From: Bacteroidales bacterium Bact_14
Lineage (GTDB): Bacteria > Bacteroidota > Bacteroidia > Bacteroidales > UBA932
Direction: 5' to 3'
Length of the DNA stretch: 59,088 nt
Assembly (NCBI GenBank): GCA_001602865.1
Contig: LUZF01000007.1
Coordinates: 1 to 59,088 of the forward strand
Shown here: one piece after another, positions 17,101 to 26,205 of the stretch
Layout: each line of letters opens with the position of its first letter
Numbering within the stretch: position 1 is the first letter of the stretch
Program-made: the position numbers and the translations under genes
Notes under the pieces: model-generated
Databases searched by the model: none
Told to the model about the DNA's origin: nothing
Seen by the model: only the letters and a program-made list of their open reading frames with translations

Positions 17101-17332
17101 CCTGGTCCTTGTAACCGATGGAAGTAATCACGAGCGTGGCGCCCGGGCGAACCGTCAGGGCAAAGGAGCCGTCAGGTCCGGTCATCGTGCCGTTGGTCGT
17201 CCCCTTCTCAAGGATGCTGACGCCGACGGCAGGTCCCTGGTTGTCCTTGACGACACCGCTGACCCGCGTCTGCGCGAAGAGCGAGATGCCCAGCGACAGA
17301 AACAGAAGCACAGTAAATAGTTTACTTTTCAT
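14189..17332 (-). CDS. SusC/RagA-family TonB-linked outer-membrane transporter
   Basis: A 1,047-residue TonB-dependent transporter. The order is signal peptide (about residues 1-21, ending FAQ), carboxypeptidase-regulatory-like domain (22-105), plug with the SusC signature ETVVIGYGVQKKSDVTGS and, near residues 195-225, IEILKDASATAIYGSNGANG, then a beta-barrel ending in an aromatic residue (GIQLGF). It imports oligomers, captured with SusD, across the outer membrane using energy from TonB-ExbBD. Length and motifs are normal. It is transcribed leftward from the region shared with the hybrid regulator gene at 17569, the usual layout when the regulator senses the imported substrate. Confidence 0.95.
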   Translation of the reverse strand: MKSKLFTVLLFLSLGISLFAQTRVSGVVKDNQGPAVGVSILEKGTTNGTMTGPDGSFALTVRPGATLVITSIGYKDQEITIGTRTVFDILLQEDAELLEETVVIGYGVQKKSDVTGSVASVDSESMMKRAPLTIAQGLQGAAAGVVITQSSGDPTGGYNIRIRGVATVNGDTNPLWIVDGVDHGTSSNLTWLDPQEVLSIEILKDASATAIYGSNGANGVILVTTRKGAAGKTRVDFTSNFGISSYARRMDVANLTDWLAAYRESLNADGRMPFPAFDGTYDSRLNEIDWQDVMTQPSFRQQYNIAISGGSDSARTSLSIGYLDNKGIVVNTWQKRLFIRLNSDFNITKWLKAGLSMNFNTSKGKSGGNMLDYARIVPTMDYVDRATGTLNNVPVVYPDGTYGHFMFDADVESSAGMYASNPYAEQYKTTYKKDWDNDNGSIRNSFWAEVTLAKGLTFRTNLKYDFSGSNSWNYTPVWFGTYYEWDQNKNTPMDSFRTSGSASTSVSAENYLTWDREFFKHHITLMAGQSAGIYHASSNGSETSYLTYDFLRGFFSKDPTAYDKGSGGPKVQSRNASYFARLNYAYDSRYMLTATIRRDGSSNFGKQKRWGTFPSFSAAWNIGREEFIKDLGVFDVLKLRAGWGTTGNSNVDALASVPRLSAGVSFDYFGTNGDMNRLVGLIQTSEIDTGLHWETSVQTNVGLDLAFLRNALTFSVDYYIRDTRDLILEKTIRPSAGFDKITTNFGSIRNSGFEFALGYKKQFSRDWFFSATATASTNKNRAVDIGAGTTVSGPKGSGWEDCQVSYNDLALGTYQGYVVDHIITSQAEIDALNAKAVELYGQGSYYDYAGTAPGDFLYKDLNGDGHITTEDKTYLGNGFPDLNYGLNLSASFRNWDASVYMYGALGQTLLSWAKCSLISIRSEHNGYYNMLADVAKNAWSPSNPNGTYPRLTRTDAGSNMRVSDFYVEKASYLKVSNFQLGYNFNTRSLGDTFRSLRVSLSIQNLLTLSPYNKYGDPEVSASVITTGYDDGRYPFPRTYMLGIQLGF

Positions 17333-17465
17333 ACTGTTGTGATTTGATGGTTAGATAAAGATTATGATGTTGAACTATGATTTCCGTCCCGTATCGTAAT
17401 TTTACGCAGAATCCGGCGGCTCTTCGTTCCATTATCGCCCGTTTTCTACCTTGTTCGTAACGTTC

Positions 17466-17513
17466 GCCCATTTGGGCACCTTTTAGAGCGTTTTGGGATA
17501 AAAACGCCTAAAA
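17466..17513. promoter_or_regulatory. Inverted repeats upstream of the hybrid regulator
   Basis: Arms of 14 and 13 bases (17481-17494 and 17501-17513) pair fully except for one bulged A, around a 6-base loop. A smaller palindrome GCCCATTTGGGC lies at 17466-17477. They sit just upstream of the regulator's -7 box, between susC and the regulator, and could be operator sites. Nothing else clear is seen in the 236-base interval. Confidence 0.4.
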
Positions 17514-17531
17514 TCGCGAACATACTATTCT

Positions 17532-17539
17532 TATTTTTG
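17532..17539 (+). promoter_or_regulatory. -7 box for the hybrid regulator gene
   Basis: TATTTTTG matches TAnnTTTG, 29 bases before the ATG at 17569. No good -33 element is seen at the usual spacing; a palindrome occupies that position. Confidence 0.55.
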
Positions 17540-17568
17540 TACAAACGGGAATAAGACCTGACGATGCC

Positions 17569-20500
17569 ATGACTTTCCTGAGCCTGATACTGAGTGCAAT
17601 CCTTGCCATAGGTGCCGGCAGCGGCGCCTCGATGCAACATTTCAATACCCTCGGAGTCAAAAACGGACTGTCCGACAATTATGTCAGGGACATCGAGCAG
17701 GGCAGCGACGGCTATATGTGGTTCGCGACGCTCGACGGCCTCAACCGCTACAACGGCTACAGCTTCACCAAATACTCCCTCCTGGATCTCGGCTTCAGCC
17801 ACGACGTCTTCGGATATGTCAAGGAGGACGGTGGCGGGACACTGTGGGTCAAGACCTCGGAAGGGGATATCTTCTTTTATGCGCGTGCTGAAAACAGACT
17901 CGATCCGGACATCGCGGCGCCGCTTGCGGGAATCGGCATCACGCGCGAGGACATCGTCGACCTTTTCGTCGATGAGGAAAAGAACCTGTGGGTCCAGTCC
18001 GGCGACAGCCTGTACACCTATTATTATCAGGCGCAGCGGCTGGAATCCTGTCTCCTGCCGGAGCGTTGCAGCGCCGTTTCCACCACAGGTGCCAGTTCCT
18101 ATGTGCTCCTGGCCGGCGGCGATGTCTGGGCCGTCCGTCCGGAGCGGAAATGCATTCTCACCGGAGACGCGGAAACGCCGCCGGACGGAATCCGGGGCGA
18201 CCTCCAGGGAAGGCTCTGGGCCTATGGCCACAGCCTGTCCTTCTATGACGCATCCACGGGAAGCCGGCGGGACTTCGAGTTGCAGAAGTATCTGCCGGAA
18301 GGGGATTATATCCGGACGATGGCGGTCGTAGGGGAGGACCTATGGTTCGGAACAGACCGGAGCGGCATCTATATCCTGGATGGGAATCTCTCCCTGAAAC
18401 CTCCCATCCGTTATGAGCCGGACCAGGAATCCACGCTGCCGGGCAACCATATCAACTGCATTCTCTACCGGAACGGAATTATCTGGATCGGCGTCGGTCA
18501 GATGGGCGTCGCCTACTCGGAAGAGAAAATGCTGGATATCCGGCGCTTCAGGACCGACGTTTCCGAAAACATCGGAACCATTGCCGAAGATGCCCGGGGC
18601 CGGCTCATCGTCGGATACGACGGCCGCGGACTGATGGAAATGCAGCCCGGGGACGGCCGCCTGGCCGGCACCCGCCTGTCTGCCGACGGCCTGAACATCG
18701 TCGATTCCTGGGCGGACAAAAACGGGCTCCTGTATTTCTGTACCTACGGCAACGGCATCTTCTGCCTGGACGAAAGCGTCCACAGGCCGGCGGGCACAAG
18801 CCGCGCGTTCCGAAGGCTCACGGACAAGAGTTATGTCATCCGCGGAGACCGTGCCGGAAGGCTGTGGGTCGGGACCTACCACGACGGCATCGTCCGCATG
18901 GATCCGGACGGAACCCTGGAACAATACGACACGGACAATTCCGACCTGCTTTCCAACTCCATCACGGGAATGACGCGTCCTTCCGCCGAAGGGATCATCT
19001 ACGCCTGTACCCGCGGAGACCTGTACGCCATCGCGACGGAGCAGCCCGGCGTCAGGCGGCTGGACAACAGCATCCGCCAGTTCTCCTGCCTGTATCTGGA
19101 CGGACGGGGCATCCTCTGGATCGGCAGTACCGACGGCCTGTATTACATCGACTGGAAACGCGATTCCGAGCCGCAGCGGCTGACCGTCGCGGACGGCCTT
19201 TCCCACAACCACATCCTCGGCATCTGCGAAGACGGCTACGGCAACATCTGGGTCACGACCTACGACGGCTTCAACAATATCTTCGTCCTGGACGATCCGC
19301 TCTCGGACCACATCACGCTCCGCTGCTATCCCTATTTCGACGAGGACGGCATCGGCGAAGGCATGTTCAACCCCAATGCCATCTACTGCACTTCGGACGG
19401 GGATATCCTGATGGGCCTGGGCAGCGACATCATCGCGGTCCGGCCGGAGCTGTATCCGCCAGCCTCGACCACACAGGCCGTCACCATCACCCGCTTGCTG
19501 GTGTCCGGCGTCCCGGTTCCGCCCGCCACCCTGGAAAGCGGGAAACCGGTCAGGCTGAAATTCCACGACAACCTCTGGCTGGAAGTGTCCACGATGGACT
19601 ACCACGGCCATCTGGCCCGTTTCGAATTCCGGACGGACAGCCAGAAGGACTGGATTTTCCTGACAACCAACGTGCTGTATTTCAATGCGATGAAGAGCGG
19701 GAAACACAGCGTGGAGATCCGCCCGGTCGGCAACAGTTCGGGCATTTCCCCCGCCAGGCTCGATTTCCGGGTCGCTCCGCCTTTCTATCGTTCCCCGTTC
19801 GCCATCGTCGCCTATATCCTCCTCCTGGCGGGCGCCCTCCTGTACCTGGTCCATCGCGTCCGGGAGCACAACAGAATGCGCATCGAAGCCGAACGGCAGC
19901 GCGCCAACGAAGCCAAATTCCAATTCTTTACCAACGTCAGCCACGACCTCCGCACGCCGCTGACCCTGATCATCACCCCGCTCCAGCAGCTGATCCACAA
20001 GCACCAGGGGCAGCCGATCGCCGGGAACCTCGAGCAGATCAACCAGACCGCGAAAATGCTCCTCAACGAGATCGACCAGATCCTCGACTTCAAGCAGATC
20101 AACGGGGAACTCTCCTTCAACCCGACCTACGGCAACCTCTCCCGTTTCGTTGAGGAAACCTGCCGGAGCTATGTCTCCATCGTGAAAGAGAATCCGGAAT
20201 CCCTCACCGTTGAGGTCGGTGGGACGCCCGTGATGACCTCATTCGATACGGCGAAGATGAGCCGTATCCTCTACAACCTCGTCGGAAACGCCTTCAAATA
20301 CTGCGGGGACGACTGCAAGGTGACCGTCTCCGTCGCGCAGGAGGACGGCCGCGCGCTCGTCCGGGTGGCGGACAACGGCCCGGGCATCAGCGACAAGGCC
20401 AAGGCGCATATCTTCGAACGCTTCTACCGGGAAGAGAAGAAACCGGCGGTGGGGAACGGCATCGGACTGAACATCGTCCAGGAATTCGTCCGCCTCCACG

Positions 20501-21351
20501 ACGGCGAAATCACGGTTACGGACAACCAGCCCCGCGGAAGCGTCTTCACGGTCTCCCTGCCCCTCCGGGAGGAAGAGAAACCGCAGCCGGCGCCGGCGCG
20601 GGAGGAGCAGCGCGAAGGCCGGCTCCGCATCCTCAACGCCGAGGACAACCCCGCCTTCCGCCATTTCGTCACGGAATGCCTCTCCTCCGAATACGAGGTC
20701 ACCGAAGCCTCCAACGGCAGGGAAGCGCTCGCGCTCCTCGAGTCCGGTCCGTATGACCTCATCCTCAGCGACGTGCTGATGCCGGAGATGGGCGGACGCG
20801 AACTGTGCCGCGCGCTGCGCGCCGACATCCGCTACGCCTCCATCCCCGTCATCCTGCTCACGGCCCTCCACGGCAAGGAACAGGAGCGCGAGAACCTCAA
20901 GGCCGGCGCCGACGATTCCCTCGAGAAGCCCTTCGACGTCGAAACCCTCCACCTCCGCATCTCCAAGCTCCTGAAAGCGAAGGTCTCCTCCGCTCCCGAA
21001 GCGCCGGAATGGCAGGGGAGCCGGAGCGACCGGGAACTGCTCGAGCGCATCTCCGCGGAACTGGAGGAGCACCTGACGGAGAGCGAATACGGCGTCGAGG
21101 CGCTCTGCTCATCCCTCAACCTCTCGCGCAGCGTCCTTTACAAGCGCATCATGGCCCTGACCGGCAAGGCGCCGCTGGCCTACATCCGGCAGATCCGCCT
21201 CGAGAAGGGACGGGCCCTGCTGGAAGGCGGCGAGACCTCCATTTCCCAGGTGGCCTGGAGCGTGGGCTTCTCGCCGAAGCAATTCTCCCGCCACTTCAGG
21301 GACGAATACGGCTGCCTGCCGACGGAGTATCTCCAGCATCTTCGGCAATAA
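17569..21351 (+). CDS. Hybrid two-component system sensor/regulator (HTCS)
   Basis: A 1,260-residue one-protein signalling system. The order is signal peptide (about 1-20), periplasmic two-component-regulator propeller (about 25-640, with repeats such as GYMWFATLDGLNRY and GILWIGSTDGLYYID), Y_Y_Y domain (about 655-735), one membrane helix (about 745-765), histidine kinase with phospho-acceptor His792 in NVSHDLRTP, ATPase domain from about 890 (NLVGNAFKYC, ADNGPGIS, GNGIGLNIVQ), receiver with Glu1025/Asp1026 and phospho-acceptor Asp1068, then an AraC-type DNA-binding domain (about 1160-1260). All catalytic residues look intact. Such proteins bind a breakdown product in the periplasm and switch on the adjacent susCD genes. 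Confidence 0.95.
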   Translation: MTFLSLILSAILAIGAGSGASMQHFNTLGVKNGLSDNYVRDIEQGSDGYMWFATLDGLNRYNGYSFTKYSLLDLGFSHDVFGYVKEDGGGTLWVKTSEGDIFFYARAENRLDPDIAAPLAGIGITREDIVDLFVDEEKNLWVQSGDSLYTYYYQAQRLESCLLPERCSAVSTTGASSYVLLAGGDVWAVRPERKCILTGDAETPPDGIRGDLQGRLWAYGHSLSFYDASTGSRRDFELQKYLPEGDYIRTMAVVGEDLWFGTDRSGIYILDGNLSLKPPIRYEPDQESTLPGNHINCILYRNGIIWIGVGQMGVAYSEEKMLDIRRFRTDVSENIGTIAEDARGRLIVGYDGRGLMEMQPGDGRLAGTRLSADGLNIVDSWADKNGLLYFCTYGNGIFCLDESVHRPAGTSRAFRRLTDKSYVIRGDRAGRLWVGTYHDGIVRMDPDGTLEQYDTDNSDLLSNSITGMTRPSAEGIIYACTRGDLYAIATEQPGVRRLDNSIRQFSCLYLDGRGILWIGSTDGLYYIDWKRDSEPQRLTVADGLSHNHILGICEDGYGNIWVTTYDGFNNIFVLDDPLSDHITLRCYPYFDEDGIGEGMFNPNAIYCTSDGDILMGLGSDIIAVRPELYPPASTTQAVTITRLLVSGVPVPPATLESGKPVRLKFHDNLWLEVSTMDYHGHLARFEFRTDSQKDWIFLTTNVLYFNAMKSGKHSVEIRPVGNSSGISPARLDFRVAPPFYRSPFAIVAYILLLAGALLYLVHRVREHNRMRIEAERQRANEAKFQFFTNVSHDLRTPLTLIITPLQQLIHKHQGQPIAGNLEQINQTAKMLLNEIDQILDFKQINGELSFNPTYGNLSRFVEETCRSYVSIVKENPESLTVEVGGTPVMTSFDTAKMSRILYNLVGNAFKYCGDDCKVTVSVAQEDGRALVRVADNGPGISDKAKAHIFERFYREEKKPAVGNGIGLNIVQEFVRLHDGEITVTDNQPRGSVFTVSLPLREEEKPQPAPAREEQREGRLRILNAEDNPAFRHFVTECLSSEYEVTEASNGREALALLESGPYDLILSDVLMPEMGGRELCRALRADIRYASIPVILLTALHGKEQERENLKAGADDSLEKPFDVETLHLRISKLLKAKVSSAPEAPEWQGSRSDRELLERISAELEEHLTESEYGVEALCSSLNLSRSVLYKRIMALTGKAPLAYIRQIRLEKGRALLEGGETSISQVAWSVGFSPKQFSRHFRDEYGCLPTEYLQHLRQ

Positions 21352-21389
21352 GCGCCGCGCCAAGGGTGCGGGATTCCGCAAATTATTGT

Positions 21390-21397
21390 TATATTTG
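21390..21397 (+). promoter_or_regulatory. -7 box for pgk
   Basis: TATATTTG matches TAnnTTTG, 35 bases before the pgk ATG and 38 bases after the regulator stop, so pgk has its own promoter. Confidence 0.6.
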
Positions 21398-21432
21398 TGG
21401 TTCGGAAATCTATTTTATAATATCATAGTCTT

Positions 21433-22686
21433 ATGCAACAGCACATTGATTCTTACGATTTTGCAGGTAAAAGAGCCATCGTCCGCGTGGATTTCAACGT
21501 TCCGCTGAACGAGAATTTCGAAATCACCGACGACACCCGCATCCGCCGGGCCATCCCTACCCTCAAGAAAGTCCTTGAGAAGGGCGGTTCCCTCATCATC
21601 ATGTCCCACCTCGGACGTCCGAAGAAGGTCGATCCGAAGTTCTCCCTCAAGCACATCGTCGGCCGCGTCAGCGAGTGCCTCGGTGTCCCGGTCCAGTTTG
21701 CCGAGGATTGCCAGAAGGCGGACGCCCAGGCCGCTGCCCTGAAGCCGGGTGAGGTCCTCCTCCTCGAGAACCTCCGCTACTATGCCGAGGAAGAAGGCAA
21801 GCCGAGAGGCCTCGCCGAGGATGCCACCGACGAAGAGAAGAAGGCTGCCAAGAAGGTGGTCAAGGAGTCCCAGAAGGAGTTCGTGAAGAAGCTCGCCTCC
21901 TATGCCGACTGCTACATCAACGACGCTTTCGGTACCGCCCACCGCGCCCACGGTTCGACCGCCCTCATCGCCGCCTACTTCCCGAACGACAAGATGTTCG
22001 GCTACCTGATGGAAGGCGAGATCAAGGCCATCGACAACGTGCTCAAGAACGCCGGCCATCCCTTCACCGCCATCATCGGCGGCGCCAAGGTCTCCAGCAA
22101 GCTCGCCGTGCTTGAGAATATGCTCGAAAGGGTGGACAACCTCGTCATCGGCGGCGGTATGTCCTATACCTTCATCAAGGCCCAGGGCGGCAACATCGGC
22201 AACTCCCTCCACGAGGACGACCTGATGCCGCAGGCCCTCGAGATCCTCGCCAAGGCGCAGGAGAAGGGCGTGAAGGTGTATCTGCCTACGATGTCCGTCG
22301 TGGCCGACGCGTTCAGCGACGACGCCAATTCGAAGGTGGTCCCGACCGCGGAGATTCCGGAAGGCTGGGAAGGAATGGATGTGGCTCCTGAGAACCTGAA
22401 GGAGTGGAAGGAAGTGATCCTCGGTTCCAAGACCGTGCTCTGGAATGGCCCCGTGGGCGTTTTCGAGATGCCGAACTTTGCCAAGGGTACCCTGCAGATC
22501 GCCGAAGACCTCGCCGAGGCTACCGTGAAGGGCGCTTATACCCTCGTCGGCGGTGGTGACTCCGTCGCGGCCGTGACCAAGATGGGCTTCGCCGACAAGG
22601 TCAGCTATGTGTCCACCGGCGGTGGCGCCATGCTCGAAGCCCTGGAAGGCAAAGACCTCCCCGGCATCGCCGCAGTCCGCGAATAG
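21433..22686 (+). CDS. pgk: Phosphoglycerate kinase
   Basis: A 417-residue glycolytic enzyme that transfers phosphate from 1,3-bisphosphoglycerate to ADP. Landmarks are [15 protein letters not shown] near the N-terminus, MSHLGRPKK (about 57-65), LLLENLRYY, the [12 protein letters not shown] loop, the hinge, GGAKVSSK, and the C-terminal nucleotide-site GGGDSVAAV and [13 protein letters not shown]. Length is normal for a bacterial enzyme. It is transcribed alone, and the palindromic element copy B begins about 15 bases after the stop, where a terminator would be expected. Confidence 0.97.
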   Translation: MQQHIDSYDFAGKRAIVRVDFNVPLNENFEITDDTRIRRAIPTLKKVLEKGGSLIIMSHLGRPKKVDPKFSLKHIVGRVSECLGVPVQFAEDCQKADAQAAALKPGEVLLLENLRYYAEEEGKPRGLAEDATDEEKKAAKKVVKESQKEFVKKLASYADCYINDAFGTAHRAHGSTALIAAYFPNDKMFGYLMEGEIKAIDNVLKNAGHPFTAIIGGAKVSSKLAVLENMLERVDNLVIGGGMSYTFIKAQGGNIGNSLHEDDLMPQALEILAKAQEKGVKVYLPTMSVVADAFSDDANSKVVPTAEIPEGWEGMDVAPENLKEWKEVILGSKTVLWNGPVGVFEMPNFAKGTLQIAEDLAEATVKGAYTLVGGGDSVAAVTKMGFADKVSYVSTGGGAMLEALEGKDLPGIAAVRE

Positions 22687-22700
22687 ACTTCGTTCCAGCA

Positions 22701-22772
22701 AGTATTAAAAGAACTATTTTCCTGAGATCGTCAGAAAAATGCCGACTCAGGAAAATAGTTCTTTAATATACT
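22701..22772. repeat. Palindromic element, copy B
   Basis: A perfect 19-base inverted repeat (22708-22726 and 22746-22764) surrounds a 19-base loop, and the outer arms continue to about 22701 and 22772 with a small length difference. The reverse complement of the loop matches the loop of copy C (57139-57157) at 18 of 19 positions, so the elements are related and inverted with respect to each other. It lies between the convergent ends of pgk and lgt. Confidence 0.85.
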
Positions 22773-22829
22773 GTCGTTATTGCTGGCAACTATACCGAGC
22801 GATAGCGAGGTAAATCGTTTACCAAAAAA

Positions 22830-23711
22830 CTAAAGCGCGTGGGCAACGGGCTTTGAGGGGGTTTTCGGCGTTTGCTTCGGGGGATGCACGGCGCGGGCGG
22901 GGATGTTCTTGTGGTAGGCGTAGATGAGGATGCCGATGCCGGCGAGGATGAAGGGGACGGAGAGCAGCTGGCCCATGTTGAAGAGCATGCTCTGCTCGAA
23001 GCCGACCTGGGGTTCCTTGATGAACTCGATCAGGAAGCGCATGCCGAAGCATCCGACGAGGAACGCGCCGAAGAAGAAGCCGCGCGGGGTCTTGTCGAGG
23101 CGTTTGGCATAGCGCCAGACGAGGAAGAAACCGAGCAGCAGGTAGGACAGGGCCTCGTAAATCTGCGTCGGATGCTTCGGCGCAGTCTCGCCGTTGCGCT
23201 CGAACACGAAGCCCCACGGCAGCGAAGTCACGTCGCCGTAAATCTCCGAATTGAAGAGGTTCCCGAGGCGGATCATGCAGCCGGCGAATGCGACGGCGAT
23301 GCAGAGGTGGTCCATGATCCAGAGGAAGTCGAAGTCATGCTTTTTCCCATACTTGCGGGCGAACCAGATCATCGCCAGGATCAGCGCAATCGCGCCGCCA
23401 TGGCTCGCAAGGCCGCCTTCCCAGGTCTTGAAGATTTCCCAGAAGCCCTTCCAGCTGCCGAAATAGTAGTCCGGCTGGTAGAAGATGCAGTGGCCGAGGC
23501 GCGCGCCGACGATGGTTGCGACGAGCAGCACGATGAGGAGCTTGTCCATCAGGCTCTCCGGAATCTCCTCCCGGCGGAAGAACCAGCGGAACAGGTACCA
23601 GCCGATGACGAAGCCGGACAAAAACAGCAGGGAATACCAGCGGAGGCCGAAATTGCCGATATGGAAGAGGAACGGACTGACGTTCCAGTGGATGGCGAGA
23701 ATCGTATTCAT
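22830..23711 (-). CDS. lgt: Prolipoprotein diacylglyceryl transferase
   Basis: A 293-residue inner-membrane enzyme that attaches diacylglycerol from phosphatidylglycerol to the lipobox cysteine of lipoprotein precursors, the first step in maturing the many lipoproteins of this window. It has about seven membrane segments, the signature GCMIRLGNLFNSEIYG (about residues 146-161), the early GARLGHCIFY segment, and HPTQIYEAL with the essential histidine region. The start at 23711 was chosen because the longer frame runs into the divergent tolC-like gene. A -7 box lies 6 bases before the ATG. Confidence 0.95.
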   Translation of the reverse strand: MNTILAIHWNVSPFLFHIGNFGLRWYSLLFLSGFVIGWYLFRWFFRREEIPESLMDKLLIVLLVATIVGARLGHCIFYQPDYYFGSWKGFWEIFKTWEGGLASHGGAIALILAMIWFARKYGKKHDFDFLWIMDHLCIAVAFAGCMIRLGNLFNSEIYGDVTSLPWGFVFERNGETAPKHPTQIYEALSYLLLGFFLVWRYAKRLDKTPRGFFFGAFLVGCFGMRFLIEFIKEPQVGFEQSMLFNMGQLLSVPFILAGIGILIYAYHKNIPARAVHPPKQTPKTPSKPVAHAL

Positions 23712-23717
23712 AACATA

Positions 23718-23725
23718 CAAATATA
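23718..23725 (-). promoter_or_regulatory. -7 box for lgt
   Basis: TATATTTG read leftward, ending 6 bases before the lgt ATG. This predicts a leaderless or nearly leaderless transcript. Confidence 0.65.
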
Positions 23726-23769
23726 GGAATAAAATTTGCAGCAATACGCGCGCCAAACCTGGAAACTTT

Positions 23770-25161
23770 ATGAAGAGATTTTTAGTCGCAATCTCCCTCC
23801 TCATCGGCTCCCCAGTTCTCGTTTCCGCCCAGGAAACGCTCGTCCTGTCCCTTGAGAAGGCCATCGAGATTGCCTTGAGTGAGAACGTGTCTGTCAAGGT
23901 GGCAGACATGGAGGTTACGCGCGCGGAGTATGCGCGCAAAGGCACCTACGCTTCCCTTTTTCCGCAGGTGGACGCTTCCGCCGCCTACCAGCGCACCATC
24001 AAGAAGCAGGTGATGTACATGGATTTTGATATGGGCAGCCTGATGGGAGGTGCCCTGGGCGACGACTCCGCCATCGCCGCGAACACCGATTCCGGCTCGA
24101 AGGGCAATGACGGCATCGAGGTCGGCCGGTGGAATACGTATTCCGCCAGCATTTCCGCCGGAATGCCGCTGGTCAACGCGCAGCTCTGGAAGAGCCTCCG
24201 CATTTCCGCGCAGGACGTGGAGCTGGCTGTCGAGAAGGCCCGCTCCTCGCGCCTGGAGACAGTGACGCAGGTCAAACAGGCCTTCTATGCCGCCCTGCTG
24301 GCGAAGGAAGTCCTGAACGTCTATACCCAGGTCTATGAGAATGCGGTCGAGAACTTCCGCCAGACCGAGATGCGCTACAACGTAGACAAGGCTTCCGAAC
24401 TCGACTACACCCGCGCCAAGGCCAGCATCGCCAACGCCGTTCCGAACATGTTCGACGCCGAGAATTCCTCCTTCCTGTCCCTGTGGCAGCTCAAGGCGGT
24501 GATGGGCATCGACCTCGACCGGGAGATCGAGGTGGCCGGCACGCTGGACGACTACGCGGAAGGGATGCTCGCCGACCTGGCGCAGGGAGAAATGGCCGAC
24601 CTCAGCGGCAACTCTGCGATGCGCCAGCTCGCCATCCAGGCGGAAGAGCTTGCGAACATGGTCAAGATGCAGCAGTTCGCCTCCATCCCTTCGCTCGCGA
24701 TGCAGTTCTCCTACAGCATGAATGCGATGACCAACGACTTCAAGTTCAGCGAATACAAGTGGACCCCGTACTCCTTCATCGGCCTGAGCCTTTCCATCCC
24801 CATTTTCGCGGGCGGGAAGCGCCACGCCGCGGTGCGCCAGGCGAAGGTCCAGCGCGACGAGCTCCAGCTCCAGCAGGAGAATACCGAGCGCCAGCTGCGC
24901 ATCGCTATCCGCCAGTATCTCAACCAGATGGAAACGGGCATGAAGAGCTACTCCTCCGCCGAGGAAGCCTGCAACCTGGCGCAGAAAGCCTATGACATCG
25001 CGACGAAGTCCTACAACATCGGCCGCAGCACCCTGACGGACCTGAACGACGCCCAGCTCGCGCTGACCCAGGCGCAGCTCGGCCTCTGCCAGTCCGTTTA
25101 CGGCTATCTCGTCGCCAAGTCGAACCTCGAACAAACCCTCGGATATGATTTCAACGAATAA
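23770..25161 (+). CDS. TolC-family outer-membrane efflux protein
   Basis: A 463-residue outer-membrane channel of the TolC/OEP type. A signal peptide (about 1-20, ending VSAQ) is followed by two homologous halves rich in long coiled-coil helices. The first includes KAIEIALSENVSVKVADME and the second includes the long QRDELQLQQENTERQL helix, ending with the typical STLTDLNDAQLALTQAQL. The channel forms a trimer and links to the HlyD and RND proteins encoded next. The stop is 4 bases before the periplasmic-adaptor ATG, so this is the first gene of a three-gene efflux operon. The substrate is unknown. Confidence 0.9.
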   Translation: MKRFLVAISLLIGSPVLVSAQETLVLSLEKAIEIALSENVSVKVADMEVTRAEYARKGTYASLFPQVDASAAYQRTIKKQVMYMDFDMGSLMGGALGDDSAIAANTDSGSKGNDGIEVGRWNTYSASISAGMPLVNAQLWKSLRISAQDVELAVEKARSSRLETVTQVKQAFYAALLAKEVLNVYTQVYENAVENFRQTEMRYNVDKASELDYTRAKASIANAVPNMFDAENSSFLSLWQLKAVMGIDLDREIEVAGTLDDYAEGMLADLAQGEMADLSGNSAMRQLAIQAEELANMVKMQQFASIPSLAMQFSYSMNAMTNDFKFSEYKWTPYSFIGLSLSIPIFAGGKRHAAVRQAKVQRDELQLQQENTERQLRIAIRQYLNQMETGMKSYSSAEEACNLAQKAYDIATKSYNIGRSTLTDLNDAQLALTQAQLGLCQSVYGYLVAKSNLEQTLGYDFNE

Positions 25162-25165
25162 TAAA

Positions 25166-26203
25166 ATGAACCACCATATGAAACGAATGAACAAATTGAT
25201 GCCGGCCGCGCTGGTACTTCTGCTCTCCGCCTGCGGCGCCGGTGCCGGAAAAGGCCCCGCGATGCCCGTGGCGGACCCGAATGCCCCGATCAAGGTGGAA
25301 ACCGTGACCGCCGCCTTCCGGGAAGTGCCCCAGCAGGAAGTCTATGCGACCACGGTGCAGGCCTATGCCGTCAACAACGTGGTTCCCCAGAGCGGCAACC
25401 GCATCGCGAAGATCCACGTCGAAGTCGGCGACTTCGTCCGCGCGGGCCAGGTACTCGCCGAGATGGACCGCGTGAGCCTGAACCAGACGCGCCTGCGCCT
25501 CGTCAACGACTCGACCGAGCTGTCCCGCCTGCGGGAGCTGTACCTCCAGGGCGGCCTTTCGAAATCGGATTACGAAGCCGCGGAGCTCGGCTACAACGTC
25601 AGCAAGTCCTCCTATGAGAATCTCCTGGAGAACACGATTCTCCGTTCGCCGCTCAACGGCGTCGTGACCGCCCGCAACTACGACAAGGGCGACATGTATG
25701 CGATGTCCCAGCCGATTTTCGTGGTGCAGCAGATCTCCCCCGTGAAGCTCATCGTCGGCGTGTCCGAGAAGGACTATACCCGCGTCCACAAAGGGGACGA
25801 GGTCTCGATCGAGGCCGACGCCCTTCCGGGCCGGACCTTCACCGGCAAGGTGAACCGCCTCTATCCGACCATCGACCCGGCGACCCACACCTTCTCCGTC
25901 GAGGTCCTCGTCCAGAACGCCGACCGGGCGCTCCGTCCGGGTATGTACGCGCGCGCCACGGTCACCTTCAGCGTGAACCACAGCATCGTGGTTCCGGACG
26001 CCGCCGTCCTGAAGCAGCAGGGCTCAGGCCTCCGCTATGTCTTCGTGGCGAACGGGGACGGGACCGTGTCGACCCGCACCGTCGAACCGGGCGTCCACTT
26101 TGACAGCAGCTACGAAATTCTCTCCGGCCTGCAGGAGGGGGACCGCGTGGTCACCAAGGGACAGACGTCCTTGAAAAATGGTTCAACCGTTGAAATTCTC
26201 TGA
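25166..26203 (+). CDS. RND efflux periplasmic adaptor lipoprotein
   Basis: A 345-residue HlyD/AcrA-type membrane-fusion protein, anchored as a lipoprotein (LLSAC, Cys23). It shows the split lipoyl domain around a short coiled coil (IAKIHVEVGDFVRAGQVLAE and NTILRSPLNGVVTARNYDKG), then the beta-barrel and membrane-proximal domains (VSIEADALPGRTFTGKV; VPDAAVLKQQGSGLRYVFV). The short helical hairpin suggests an adaptor for an HAE-1 pump. ATGs at 25178 and 25187 are alternative starts; 25166 was chosen for the full signal peptide. It lies between the channel gene and the pump gene. Confidence 0.9.
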   Translation: MNHHMKRMNKLMPAALVLLLSACGAGAGKGPAMPVADPNAPIKVETVTAAFREVPQQEVYATTVQAYAVNNVVPQSGNRIAKIHVEVGDFVRAGQVLAEMDRVSLNQTRLRLVNDSTELSRLRELYLQGGLSKSDYEAAELGYNVSKSSYENLLENTILRSPLNGVVTARNYDKGDMYAMSQPIFVVQQISPVKLIVGVSEKDYTRVHKGDEVSIEADALPGRTFTGKVNRLYPTIDPATHTFSVEVLVQNADRALRPGMYARATVTFSVNHSIVVPDAAVLKQQGSGLRYVFVANGDGTVSTRTVEPGVHFDSSYEILSGLQEGDRVVTKGQTSLKNGSTVEIL

Positions 26204-26205
26204 GT

